IMG/VR virus record: IMGVR_UViG_3300022413_000013
Coordinates: 1 to 56,908 of that record
Source of the DNA: a virus
Direction: 5' to 3' (one strand)
Length of the DNA stretch: 56,908 nucleotides
The translations under genes and the position numbers were made by a program. Shown in pieces: positions 36,857-45,005 of the stretch (within the stretch, counting starts at the first letter, position 1; each line of letters opens with the position of its first letter). The notes below the pieces were generated by a model. It was not told the DNA's origin, searched no databases, and worked only from the letters and a program-made list of their open reading frames with translations.

Positions 36857-37281
36857 TACGACTGCGGAAGCGTGAAGGTCCAAGAAGTCAACTGTACTTC
36901 CTGGCCAGACGTGATCGAAGTATTATCGATTTCGAAGTCGCCGCCGCCGCCGGTGGCTGTAACCGTGCCTGTCCATAAGACGACGGAATTGCTATCGACC
37001 ACAGCGCCATAGCCCGCCGTTCCAGTCGCCGCCGCCGCCGCATCGGTTTTAGGCATACTCAAGGCCGTAGCCACTGCCCCCGAACCCGCCGCCGCCGCGG
37101 CGCCGAACGCCGGATCGGACATGGTGAACTCGGCGAGGAGCGTGCCGGAAACCGCCGCGTTTAGCGCCGGCTGCGCGCCGGTATAAATGCGGACAAGGCC
37201 CGCCCCGGCGCCATCTTCGAGCTTGTCGACCATGGCATTAGCGCCCGCTTCAACGGTCGCGTCATAGATTCGCAAAGTCAT
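36856..37281 (-). CDS. putative virion protein, beta-rich, Ala/Gly-rich
   Basis: This 141-aa protein starts at ATG 37281. DATVEAGANAMVDKLEDGAG, then RIYTGAQPALNAAVSGTLLA and a TGTVTATGGGGDFEIDNTSI end match a widespread phage structural protein type seen near fibres and decoration genes. Probably a small appendage protein. It overlaps the next structural gene's start by one base. Confidence 0.7.
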   Translation of the reverse strand: MTLRIYDATVEAGANAMVDKLEDGAGAGLVRIYTGAQPALNAAVSGTLLAEFTMSDPAFGAAAAAGSGAVATALSMPKTDAAAAATGTAGYGAVVDSNSVVLWTGTVTATGGGGDFEIDNTSITSGQEVQLTSWTFTLPQS

Positions 37282-39191
37282 TAGAACGAACTCCCGTTCA
37301 GGTTTTGGTCGCTAAGAGTGCAACCGGGTATGCCTTGATCGGCCGTGAAATCGCCCCCCAATCCGATGGTTGGCAGTGTCCCGACGATCAAGACGGACGA
37401 CTGAGTCGCAAGGAAAGCCGCATGAGCGGCCGTCGCTTTGGCGATCAGCTTCGCGTTCGCTTGCTGGGTTGGAAGGAATGCAGACTGAGCAGCATTCGAC
37501 TTCAGGATGGCCTTCAGGGGCGCGCTCTGTGTCGCCAGGAAGGCGGCATGGTCGGCGACGATGCCAGGCGCCACGACGGTAAGGGCGGCGCTCTGCGTGG
37601 CAAGGAAGGCGCTTTGCGCCGATGTGACCTTCGCGACCAGCTTCAACGCGGCCGACTGAGTGGCCAGTAAAGCGGTTTGTGCGGTCGTCGCTTTGACGAT
37701 CGCTTTCGCCGTCGCCGCCTGTGTCGCCAGGAACGCGTCTTGCGCGGCGGTAATCGTCCGCGTGGTCGACGCCGAAAGCGCGGCGCTTTGCGTGGCCAGG
37801 AAAGCGTCTTGCGCTGCGGTAATGTCGATCAGATTGGCAAGAGCCGCCGATTGCGTAGCCAAAAAGGCGGTCTGATCGGCGGTCGCTTTGATGATGGTGG
37901 CAAAGGTTGCCGCTTGCGTAGCAAGGAAGGCGTCTTGCGCGGCCGTGATCGCGGCGATATTGCCAAGCGTGGCGGCCTGGGTGGCTAAAAAGCCGTCCTG
38001 TGCCGCCGTAGCTTTGACAATAAGCTTGACCGGGGCCGCCTGCGTTCCGAGGAAAGCGTCTTGAGCGACGGCGATATCATTGCGAACCGTCAGCGCCGCA
38101 GCCTGCGTGGGTAAAAACGCGTCCTGGTCGGCGGTAATGGTGCGCTCGCGAACGAGCGTTGCCGATTGCGTTGCTAGGAAAGCATCCTGATCAGCGGTAA
38201 TAGAGCGATCCGGTCCAGCCGCCACGAATTCGTACGCGCCGATCGACGGCGTCGCCGGCCGCGTTGTCCCGGCAATATCAATCGTCGCATCAACGCGGCT
38301 GTCCGGCTTCGACCCGCTCCGATCCGTGCCCGCTTGATAGAGCGCGGAACTAGCATCTTTGATCGTGTAATCAAATGTTGCTGGGGCTGTCCAGGCATCA
38401 GTTATTACGATACTATTGACGGCATTAGTTCCGAACACACCTCCAGAAGTATCATCCGCCGCGTTATGTGATCCGTTATTAGTGTGAGTTCCGCTATCTT
38501 GAACGTATTCAGTCGCGCTGTTTCCTGAATCGGCGCAAACGCAATTATAAATATTGGTGGTTACGGTTAAACCCGTGTCTTTTGGTATGCGGAAATTGCC
38601 GCGATTCTCGTCTTGAGATGCCTGAGCTGACGTTACAAATTCAGCATTACATGTGCCGTTAGCGCCATCCCAATGTATATTTGCGCGAGCATAGTTAAAA
38701 ATAACAGTGTTATAAACTGTCAGCGATGGCGATCCTGTCGCTACCGTAAAAAATCCGTCTTTGTCTCGGTCCGTGTCGCCTCTATAATTGCCGTCAAGAA
38801 TACAGCGCTCGACTAATAGGTCAGTAATACCGCTATTAATGCGGAATGATTCATTTGATATGCCCGTACCGATGCCAACACGAAGCTTTTCAAAGCGAAC
38901 GAAGTTTTCAGAGCAAGTAAAAGTGTGATTGTTTCCGCTTGCCTGTACTTTCGCCCCAGTAGTTGTATCTCCACCATGATAAGCGGCGTCTATTGCCGTA
39001 ATCCAAAGGTAATTTGCAATTGTTGGTGTGCCGGTGCTGCCACCTGCTGTTATAGTTTCGGTATATGTAGCATTATTCTGAATTTCGACTTTGAAAAAAC
39101 CCGTCGAGACGTCTGACGCGTCAATCGCGGCCTGCACCGTCGTATAATCAGCACCGCCGCCAGAATTGACTGTAACAGTGGTGTCAGCCAT
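37281..39191 (-). CDS. beta-helix protein with about 13 tandem 21-residue repeats, probable fibre/spike
   Basis: In this 636-aa protein residues about 1-320 look like a right-handed beta-helix (YTTVQAAIDASDVSTG, then SENFVRFEKLRVG and SPSLTVYNTVIFNY), as in spike and tailspike depolymerases. Residues about 327-602 are 13 tandem repeats of about 21 residues with consensus I-T-A-A-Q-D-A-F-L-A-T-Q-A-A-T-L. The repeat Q-x-x-FLATQ-A pattern may form a repetitive stalk. The nucleotide repeat lies at about 37385-38210. Enzymatic activity is not proven. Confidence 0.85.
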   Translation of the reverse strand: MADTTVTVNSGGGADYTTVQAAIDASDVSTGFFKVEIQNNATYTETITAGGSTGTPTIANYLWITAIDAAYHGGDTTTGAKVQASGNNHTFTCSENFVRFEKLRVGIGTGISNESFRINSGITDLLVERCILDGNYRGDTDRDKDGFFTVATGSPSLTVYNTVIFNYARANIHWDGANGTCNAEFVTSAQASQDENRGNFRIPKDTGLTVTTNIYNCVCADSGNSATEYVQDSGTHTNNGSHNAADDTSGGVFGTNAVNSIVITDAWTAPATFDYTIKDASSALYQAGTDRSGSKPDSRVDATIDIAGTTRPATPSIGAYEFVAAGPDRSITADQDAFLATQSATLVRERTITADQDAFLPTQAAALTVRNDIAVAQDAFLGTQAAPVKLIVKATAAQDGFLATQAATLGNIAAITAAQDAFLATQAATFATIIKATADQTAFLATQSAALANLIDITAAQDAFLATQSAALSASTTRTITAAQDAFLATQAATAKAIVKATTAQTALLATQSAALKLVAKVTSAQSAFLATQSAALTVVAPGIVADHAAFLATQSAPLKAILKSNAAQSAFLPTQQANAKLIAKATAAHAAFLATQSSVLIVGTLPTIGLGGDFTADQGIPGCTLSDQNLNGSSF

Positions 39192-40056
39192 CGAGTCGAT
39201 CTTCGATATTGGCTAAAAGCTGAGCCGGCGTCACCTCCATATAGCCGCCAGCGGCGATGACTTGATCGACCGAGGAGTCGGTGAATTTGTAACGTCGTGT
39301 CGCTAGGCGAATTTCTAATGCTTCGGCGACGTCATCGCGGATCGCGGCAAACATACCATCGCCAATAAGAGGCCCGCGAGGCGTCGGATCATGTGCGGGA
39401 TCACCGCGCCATACGCAATAATCGATGGTATTTTGCGCGTTGTTCTGCCGGCGAATTTCCGCCAGTTCGCCGACGAAATTAGCGACTGCAGCATCTTGAT
39501 TCGCGAACACGTCGCCATAATCCAGACGAATTTCATGCTCGCCGGTCGTTTCATTGTAGGATCGTTCGGTGAACACCAGGCCCGTTAGATCACGCCCCCA
39601 AAAGCGCCGCGACGTTGCAAGGCCAAAAATGGTAAAATCGCCCGCCGCGCTGTTTGGCGTGAACGCCATATTGCTGACGTTCCAGTTGCTCAAAAATGTC
39701 TCGGCTTGCGCTTGCGTGATGCCGCCATGCCCGTCTGATGTGCGGACATTGGTTGCCGATACCGTGCCGCGCCATTGGTCGGTGGAGACGTCGAGGGATT
39801 GCCGGGAAAAGCTGGGCTCGTTCTGCCATGGCTGCAAATAGGGTAGAGCCTGCGCTTCGGTGACATCGGAGCGCACAACTATGAAGTCGGGCGGCACCTG
39901 CTTTCCCGAGAGATGCCTAGACGGCACTTCCGCGCCAGCGAAGGCATAGCCCGTCACCGCCCCCTTTCGGTTGGAAACGGTCATGGACTCGTCTTCGGTC
40001 AGAGTGCCGTCACCGACCGGCTTGTTGACGCCTCGGATGATGAAATCGATTGCCAT
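39184..40056 (-). CDS. putative structural protein, unknown
   Basis: This 290-aa protein starts at ATG 40056. Contains IIRGVNKPVGDGTLTEDESM and a C-terminal region with SSVDQVIAAGGYMEVTPAQL. Mixed alpha/beta without a known domain. It overlaps the beta-helix gene by 8 bases. As the upstream partner of the spike gene it may form its connection to the virion, but this is inference only. Confidence 0.7.
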   Translation of the reverse strand: MAIDFIIRGVNKPVGDGTLTEDESMTVSNRKGAVTGYAFAGAEVPSRHLSGKQVPPDFIVVRSDVTEAQALPYLQPWQNEPSFSRQSLDVSTDQWRGTVSATNVRTSDGHGGITQAQAETFLSNWNVSNMAFTPNSAAGDFTIFGLATSRRFWGRDLTGLVFTERSYNETTGEHEIRLDYGDVFANQDAAVANFVGELAEIRRQNNAQNTIDYCVWRGDPAHDPTPRGPLIGDGMFAAIRDDVAEALEIRLATRRYKFTDSSVDQVIAAGGYMEVTPAQLLANIEDRLDG

Positions 40057-40060
40057 GGCG

Positions 40061-40306
40061 TCAAAGCCCCGCGCCGGCGGACAACTCGCCGAGGTCGCCC
40101 TCGTCGGCCGCGAGCGCCTTACGCCTGTCCAACTCGCGAGTGATGTCCGTTTGAAGCGCCTCGCTTTCCATCGTCATGACCGCCCGTAGCTTTCGCTTCA
40201 TGTCGAGCGGCACCAGGTCGAGCGCGCCCTCGGCTTGCGCCTCGTGATAGACTTCGAGCGCGGCGATTGCGGCGTTGACGACGCTTGCGGCGAGCATTGG
40301 ATTCAC
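40061..40306 (-). CDS. small helical protein
   Basis: This 81-aa protein starts at ATG 40306. Short hydrophobic helix at the start (MLAASVVNAAIAALEVYHEA) and then charged helices. It follows the lipoprotein gene with ATGA overlap. It could be a spanin-associated or fibre-associated protein; not recognised. Confidence 0.65.
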   Translation of the reverse strand: MNPMLAASVVNAAIAALEVYHEAQAEGALDLVPLDMKRKLRAVMTMESEALQTDITRELDRRKALAADEGDLGELSAGAGL

Positions 40307-40590
40307 GGCAAGCGCCCCAGCATTGCGCGCAACTCGGCGGTTAGATCGGAGATCTCAAGCGTGCAAAGTGCCGTGCCGTCGATGTCGATTTCGGCGAGGC
40401 GGACAAGATCAGGCGTCGGCAGTTCCCTCAAGCGAGCGCGTAGGTCGCGCTCGACTTCGAGGAATTCGGCGCACTGGTCGACGAGGTTGGCATCGCTCGC
40501 GACCTTAAGGCCCTGGCGGACCTGTTCGGGCGCGCAAGATGTCAGCATCGCGAGGGCGGCGAACACTGCGAAGGCGTTAAGCCGGATCAT
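40303..40590 (-). CDS. lipoprotein, candidate o-spanin
   Basis: This 95-aa protein is called from ATG 40590. Signal peptide with lipobox LTSC (MIRLNAFAVFAALAMLTSCA, Cys19), then a charged helical domain. Outer-membrane lipoproteins of this size following a holin-like gene are the o-spanin type (Rz1-like), and the coiled-coil membrane protein at 42830-43207 could be the partner. The usual Pro-rich Rz1 composition is absent, so the call is moderate. Confidence 0.7.
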   Translation of the reverse strand: MIRLNAFAVFAALAMLTSCAPEQVRQGLKVASDANLVDQCAEFLEVERDLRARLRELPTPDLVRLAEIDIDGTALCTLEISDLTAELRAMLGRLP

Positions 40591-40741
40591 TCGGAACCGC
40601 CCAAACCAGAATTGAAACGATGAAAGCGGTAATAGGCGCGACCAGCTCAATAGAGTCGGGCGGAAAGATGACTCCGAACTCTTCCAGAGAAATAATTAAA
40701 ACGCCGACTAAAGAAGCGACCAGTTTTCTATAACGTCTCAT
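40577..40741 (-). CDS. 54-aa membrane protein, candidate holin
   Basis: ATG 40741 follows a strong GAGGAGGG ribosome site. The frame ends at 40577, overlapping the lipoprotein start by 14 bases. Two hydrophobic segments (LVASLVGVLIISLEEFGV and LVAPITAFIVSILVWAVP) joined by a short PPDSIE turn suggest a hairpin in the membrane, a layout found in small holins. It lies beside the endolysin and lipoprotein genes, which supports a lysis role. Confidence 0.6.
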   Translation of the reverse strand: MRRYRKLVASLVGVLIISLEEFGVIFPPDSIELVAPITAFIVSILVWAVPNDPA

Positions 40742-40831
40742 GCATTGACCCTCCTCAAATTGGTTATATGTTCGAGAAAGAGCGAAGTAAACGAGAGCAC
40801 TTTTGCTTAATTTTTATTCAAGGGGAAACGG

Positions 40832-40957
40832 TTGTGCGACCCGCTTTGGAGTTTATTCTTTATCGCCGCCGGTTTCGTCTTGGCGCTCTTGATGGTGCTT
40901 GCGCTGCGATATATCGAGCGGCCGACTAGGTGCCCGAATTGCGGCACCTTCACTTAA
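40832..40957 (+). CDS. 41-aa membrane protein with CPNC end
   Basis: TTG 40832 follows AAGGGGAAA. One membrane helix (LFFIAAGFVLALLMVLAL) then a RYIERPTRCPNCGTF tail with CxxC. It overlaps the peptidase start (40930) by 28 bases, so the two genes are probably coupled. Could be a pinholin-like or anti-holin peptide; no direct evidence. Confidence 0.5.
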   Translation: MCDPLWSLFFIAAGFVLALLMVLALRYIERPTRCPNCGTFT

Positions 40958-41400
40958 AAGCGGATCACTACAGCGCGCTTGAACGCGACCCGGCTTGGCG
41001 CTGGCCGCACTTCACGCCGTACGAAATGCGTTGCCAAGGAACCGAGAAAGTCAAAGTCGGCTTCGTGTTCATGGATCGCTTGCAGGCCATACGAAAAGCC
41101 TATGGCCGGCCGCTCAGTGTCTTTTCGGGCTATCGGTCGCCCGAATGGAATTTGGCTGTCACCAAACGGAAATCACGGACGGGCGCCCATACGCACGGAC
41201 GCGCCGTCGATCTATGGCCGGCCGGCGGCGTCGAAGACGTGCCGCTGATCCTTAATCTCGCATGGACGCACGGTATGACAAGATGCGGGTTGATGCTCAG
41301 TCGCCCCGAACAGCGCTTTCACCTCGACGACATGACCGCCTCGGAAGGCTTCGCAGTGCGTGAAGACAGCCGCGGCCTGTTCTGTTGGACCTACCCCTAA
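40930..41400 (+). CDS. M15-type peptidase, endolysin
   Basis: This 156-aa protein starts at GTG 40930. HFTPYEMRCQG, then LSVFSGYRSPEWN, GAHTHGRAVDLWP and a final RFHLDDM match the M15A D-Ala-D-Ala carboxypeptidase/endolysin family, with zinc ligands expected at His and Asp of HTHGRAVD and His of the FHLDD segment. It would cut peptidoglycan peptides at lysis. No signal peptide is visible, so it should depend on a holin for release. Confidence 0.85.
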   Translation: MPELRHLHLKADHYSALERDPAWRWPHFTPYEMRCQGTEKVKVGFVFMDRLQAIRKAYGRPLSVFSGYRSPEWNLAVTKRKSRTGAHTHGRAVDLWPAGGVEDVPLILNLAWTHGMTRCGLMLSRPEQRFHLDDMTASEGFAVREDSRGLFCWTYP

Positions 41401-41417
41401 CCCTTGAAAGGCCCCCC

Positions 41418-42335
41418 ATGCCTGAGACCGTCGCACAAGCAACCCGCCGCCTTGCGGACTCAATCACCAGCCTAGTCGACGATGTCGTCGACGAACGTCT
41501 AGGCGACACGCCGAACCCCGATCCGAAACCGTCTGGTCCGTTCACGATTTTCGAAGACATCCGATATCGCAACGGCCCGAACCTTCGATCTGAATTCGGA
41601 ATGCTGCCGATCAAGCTTCACTACGAGGCTGCATTTTTCGACGATAAGAAACGCCAAGGCGCATACGAGAACGGCGCCGGCGCCTATCCTTTGCCGAGCT
41701 TGTCGCGTGTCGCCAGCGTCGCCGCCAGGTCGCCGCAAATCAGTTGCGTGGACATCGAACGGTATTGGAACAGCCCACAGAACAACGGCGACGAGGAAAT
41801 CGACGACCGCGCCATCGACGCCTATGAGGCCGTGCTCGAAGCCTACGACGACGCGCTGCCACGAGGCCACAAATTCGGCTTGTATAGCACGATGCCGATT
41901 CGCTCTTATTGGCCGATCATTAACGGGAACTCGTGGACTCACGACGACGCCCTATGGAAGCGCAGCAACGCCAAGCTGAAGCCGCTCGGCGAGCTGGTCG
42001 ACATGACCTTTCCCTCGATTTACACATTTTACACGGATAGCGCAGAAGATCAGCGCCGCTGGGTAAAATACGCCGCCGCGCAAATCACCGAAGCCAAGCG
42101 GATCGCGCCCGGCAAGCCCTGCTATCCGTTCCTATGGCCGACGTTTCATAGCGGAAGCGACGAGCACAAAGGAAAGCCGATTCCCCGGCACTATTTCCGC
42201 CTGCAGCTCGAAACGTGCCGCAAGCACGCCGACGGCGTCGTGATCTGGACGCTTGCCAAGACGAAGAACATCGACTTTCGCGATATCCCGGATTGGTGGA
42301 ACGCGGCCGAAGACTTCGCGCGGGCGACCCGATGA
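41418..42335 (+). CDS. putative TIM-barrel glycosidase (GH56-like?)
   Basis: This 305-aa protein is called from ATG 41418 with GAAAGG upstream (TTG 41385 gives a longer frame). After a flexible 45-residue start come strand-like segments in the order of a TIM barrel: QISCVDIERYWNSP, HKFGLYSTMPIRSYW, VDMTFPSIYTFYTD, KPCYPFLWPTFHSGS and ADGVVIWTLAKTKNIDFRD. The D-x-E pattern (VDIER) and W at strand ends resemble hyaluronidase-type GH56 or other GH barrels. Could be a second lytic or capsule-degrading enzyme. Family assignment is uncertain. Confidence 0.6.
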   Translation: MPETVAQATRRLADSITSLVDDVVDERLGDTPNPDPKPSGPFTIFEDIRYRNGPNLRSEFGMLPIKLHYEAAFFDDKKRQGAYENGAGAYPLPSLSRVASVAARSPQISCVDIERYWNSPQNNGDEEIDDRAIDAYEAVLEAYDDALPRGHKFGLYSTMPIRSYWPIINGNSWTHDDALWKRSNAKLKPLGELVDMTFPSIYTFYTDSAEDQRRWVKYAAAQITEAKRIAPGKPCYPFLWPTFHSGSDEHKGKPIPRHYFRLQLETCRKHADGVVIWTLAKTKNIDFRDIPDWWNAAEDFARATR

Positions 42336-42466
42336 AGACACTCACGCGCCGAAAGCTCTTCTTATACGGAATGCTGGCCGCGTTCGCCCTCGCATTGATC
42401 GCCGTCGGCTTTGCCACGTCGTTCATGCTCTGGGACTTCGCGCATACCATGGCGCACACGCGCTAG
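42332..42466 (+). CDS. 44-aa membrane peptide
   Basis: Starts at ATG 42332 in ATGA overlap with the glycosidase-like gene. Basic start (MKTLTRRKLF) then a long hydrophobic segment (LYGMLAAFALALIAVGFATSF) and a short tail. A single-helix membrane protein in the lysis block; holin-like or export-related. Its stop overlaps the convergent nuclease gene by four bases. Confidence 0.6.
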   Translation: MKTLTRRKLFLYGMLAAFALALIAVGFATSFMLWDFAHTMAHTR

Positions 42467-42825
42467 TATTCGCGGAACTCTGCATAGCCGGCCTCGACCA
42501 TCAACGCATTCAGGTCGACGCCGTCTTTGTAGAGCGTGCCGAGCCATCGCCCGAACTTGCCGGTTTTGTCTCGGTGCGACTTGATCACAATGCTAGAGCC
42601 GGCCGGAAGCCTCGACCGTAGCCAGTTGCGCGCGGCTATCCCGTCGTGACGTTCGGCGCCGCGGACTTCCGGCGCGTTGATACCGTACAGCCTCACTTTG
42701 TGGCCATGCCGCGAGATGCCGAAACCGAGATCGACGGTCAACGTAACCGTGTCGCCGTCATAGACACTTTCGACGGTCGCATCGTACACATAGCGGTGCG
42801 CGCCCTCGTTTAACTCGCGCAGCAT
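42463..42825 (-). CDS. staphylococcal-nuclease-like (SNase) protein
   Basis: This 120-aa protein starts at ATG 42825. VESVYDGDTVTLTVDLGFGI, then VRLYGINAPEVRG, SHRDKTGKFGRWLGTLYKDG and LNALMVEAGYA are typical SNase-fold signatures, with the catalytic Arg of VRL, Glu of APE and Arg of GRWLG all present. No signal peptide. Known: such phage nucleases are used for host DNA breakdown or remain uncharacterised. It lies near the lysis genes. Confidence 0.88.
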   Translation of the reverse strand: MLRELNEGAHRYVYDATVESVYDGDTVTLTVDLGFGISRHGHKVRLYGINAPEVRGAERHDGIAARNWLRSRLPAGSSIVIKSHRDKTGKFGRWLGTLYKDGVDLNALMVEAGYAEFREY

Positions 42826-42829
42826 CTCG

Positions 42830-43207
42830 CTACTCGCCGGCCTCGATGCTATCGATTTTCCTCTCGATCGCCCTCACCTCGCCTTTTTTGACCCTGATTA
42901 GCGAATCAAGGTGACGACTGTCGCCCCCCATTAACCGCTCGGCTTCAAGGCCTTGAATTTCCTCGATCAAGAAAGATTGCTTTTGGCGAAGAACGATCAC
43001 GGTCAAACTGTTGTGCTTTTGTTCGAGGCCCGCGATCCGCTCGAAAGCTGGCTTTACCTCTTGCACGACATAGGAGGTTGTCGCCGGCACAGGCCACCCT
43101 AGCGTGATCCACGCGGCGCTTGCGGTTGCGGCCATGACAATCATTCCGACTCCTGATTTTGCCCAAAAGAGCAAACGCTCTTGGGTAATTGGGTGTTCTT
43201 CATCCAT
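42830..43207 (-). CDS. membrane protein with coiled coil, candidate i-spanin
   Basis: This 125-aa protein starts at ATG 43207. One membrane segment (MIVMAATASAAWITLGWP, about 22-39) is followed by a long charged helix (EQKHNSLTVIVLRQKQSFLI to KKGEVRAIERKIDSIEAGE). An N-in membrane anchor with a periplasmic coiled coil is the i-spanin (Rz) layout and could pair with the lipoprotein at 40303. Alternatively a tail or fibre anchor. Confidence 0.6.
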   Translation of the reverse strand: MDEEHPITQERLLFWAKSGVGMIVMAATASAAWITLGWPVPATTSYVVQEVKPAFERIAGLEQKHNSLTVIVLRQKQSFLIEEIQGLEAERLMGGDSRHLDSLIRVKKGEVRAIERKIDSIEAGE

Positions 43208-43306
43208 TTGCGCCCTATCCAGCAGAATCCCGCCGCGACTTGCGGGAATCTTAGTCGAATTGGCAGTAATAAGAAAGCATAGCTAACTATTAATTATTAT
43301 TAGGAC

Positions 43307-43336
43307 TTGGTAACTATTATTCAACGACAATGATAT
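43307..43336 (+). promoter_or_regulatory. candidate promoter of the tail tube operon
   Basis: TTGGTA (43307-43312), 18-base spacer, TGATAT (43331-43336), in an AT-rich 196-base gap (43208-43403) that has no gene. Transcription would begin about 60 bases before the tail tube start at 43404. It would give the plus-strand tail genes independent control. Confidence 0.5.
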
Positions 43337-43403
43337 ACTTAACAACACTACATGATTTCGTTAGTCTCCGCGAAGTATTCTTTCATGCAGCGGAGCGGCC
43401 AAC

Positions 43404-45005
43404 ATGGCAACCGAAGTTAGCTCTATCTCTGGATCAGCGGCACAGCTAGCCCTGGCCGAAGAGACCACGATCGGCGTGTTGCCCGGCTCGCCGGTATGGT
43501 TCAACCTCGTCGTCAACTCTTACGGCGATTTCGGCTCGAACCTCAATCTCGAGTCTCGGCGCGTCATTAGCCAGCGTCGGCGCCGGAAGCGCGGCGACAT
43601 CGTGTCCGAGGATGCGTCCGCCGGCTTCGTGACCGATTTCACGCCGACCGTCACAACCAAATTGATGCCGGCCGTTATGCTCGCCAATTGGAACGAGCAT
43701 CCGAAGAAAGGCACCGTTTTTGATACGGGCATAACGGTCGCCGGCACGCCAGCGGACTATGACATCGGCACTGACGCGGCCGTTGCGGGCTGGGAAGTCG
43801 GGCATTTGCTCTATGCGGAGAACTTCAGTACAGCCGCCAACAACGGCCTAAAGCAGGTTACTGGCGTCACAGGAAATACGATTGAGGTATCAGGACTCAC
43901 CGCTGAAGCCTCGCCGCCTGATACCGCCGTAATCCGAGCCGTTGGGATTCAGTTTGGGAGCGCCGAACTTGACGTTGTTAAGTCCGGTAGCGCCTATCCG
44001 CAGCTCAATATTGCGTCGGGAACGCTCGATTTTACCAACTTTCCGCAACTCGTGCCGGGGAGCCGGGTCTATATCGACAAGGCAAACGGCGCGTCCTCTA
44101 ACCGCTTCGTGAACGCCGAGAACAACGGGCATATGCGCGTGTTGTCCGTGACGGCGACCGACCTCACGCTAGACCGGGTCGACGGCGGGTCCGACGGCGA
44201 AACCGACATGACGTCGGAAACCGGCACCGGCCTTTCAATCCGGTTGTTCTTCGCCGATCGCATCGCCGACGAGGCGTTAAACAACACGCGGTACAACCGG
44301 ATCAGCCACACGGCAGAGCGCCAGCTCGGCGAGCCGAACCCGGTCGCCAACCCCGGCGACATCCAAACCGAGGACGTCCTCGGCGCCGTCACGGATACCT
44401 GTGTTATCAGTGTCCAGAACAGGTCAAAGAGCGTCGTTGAGTATTCGCTTCTCGGCATTTCCGCCGCCGAGCATACCGGCCAGGCCGGCGACCTTCGGCT
44501 AACGGAAGGAGTCACCCCGCTAGAGATCGAAGAAAGCGAGTTCATGAACAACAGCTCGCATGTCGTTCGCTCTGTCCTTTCGACCTATCCGGCCGCAACC
44601 TCCGGCAATGCCGCCCCGTCGGTCTTGGTCAACTTCGTGACCGAATACGAGATCGCACTGTCGAACCAGGCAAGCATTCTGCCCGCCGTCGGCCGAACTT
44701 CCGGCTTCGACATCAACACGCTTGATTTTGTCGCCGACGTGACACTAACGAACTGGTTCACCGACATTGCGACGAAGAAGTCGATTCGCGCGAACGATCG
44801 CATTCAGTTCGAAATTGCTTGGCAACGGCCTTTCAATAACCGGACCGTAGGAGTCCTTATGGACTTCCCGTCATGCGCCCTCGGCGACGGTATCGTTTCG
44901 GTCGATATCGATAACGCTATGCAGCAACCGTTGCGCCTCGAAGCGGCCGATAGCGTCGAGCACGATCAAACCGTCTCCTATAATGTTTTTTGGTTTATCC
45001 CGTAA
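43404..45005 (+). CDS. major tail tube protein
   Basis: This 533-aa protein starts at ATG 43404 after GGAGCGG. The N-terminal segment QLALAEETTIGVLPGSPVWF and region SRRVISQRRRRKRGDIVSED, followed by DFTPTVTTKLMPAVMLANW, are typical of siphophage tail tube proteins (TTP), which pile up in rings around the tape measure. Its 533 aa is about twice the usual length, so it probably carries an extra domain in the middle (about 150-320, beta-rich). It is followed by the chaperone gene in a TAATG overlap. Confidence 0.85.
   Translation: MATEVSSISGSAAQLALAEETTIGVLPGSPVWFNLVVNSYGDFGSNLNLESRRVISQRRRRKRGDIVSEDASAGFVTDFTPTVTTKLMPAVMLANWNEHPKKGTVFDTGITVAGTPADYDIGTDAAVAGWEVGHLLYAENFSTAANNGLKQVTGVTGNTIEVSGLTAEASPPDTAVIRAVGIQFGSAELDVVKSGSAYPQLNIASGTLDFTNFPQLVPGSRVYIDKANGASSNRFVNAENNGHMRVLSVTATDLTLDRVDGGSDGETDMTSETGTGLSIRLFFADRIADEALNNTRYNRISHTAERQLGEPNPVANPGDIQTEDVLGAVTDTCVISVQNRSKSVVEYSLLGISAAEHTGQAGDLRLTEGVTPLEIEESEFMNNSSHVVRSVLSTYPAATSGNAAPSVLVNFVTEYEIALSNQASILPAVGRTSGFDINTLDFVADVTLTNWFTDIATKKSIRANDRIQFEIAWQRPFNNRTVGVLMDFPSCALGDGIVSVDIDNAMQQPLRLEAADSVEHDQTVSYNVFWFIP

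Noticed and set aside
40930-42335. Multi-domain endolysin by fusion of the two lysis genes
   Set aside because: A stop and a new ribosome site separate them; no frameshift is needed and both frames are well composed.
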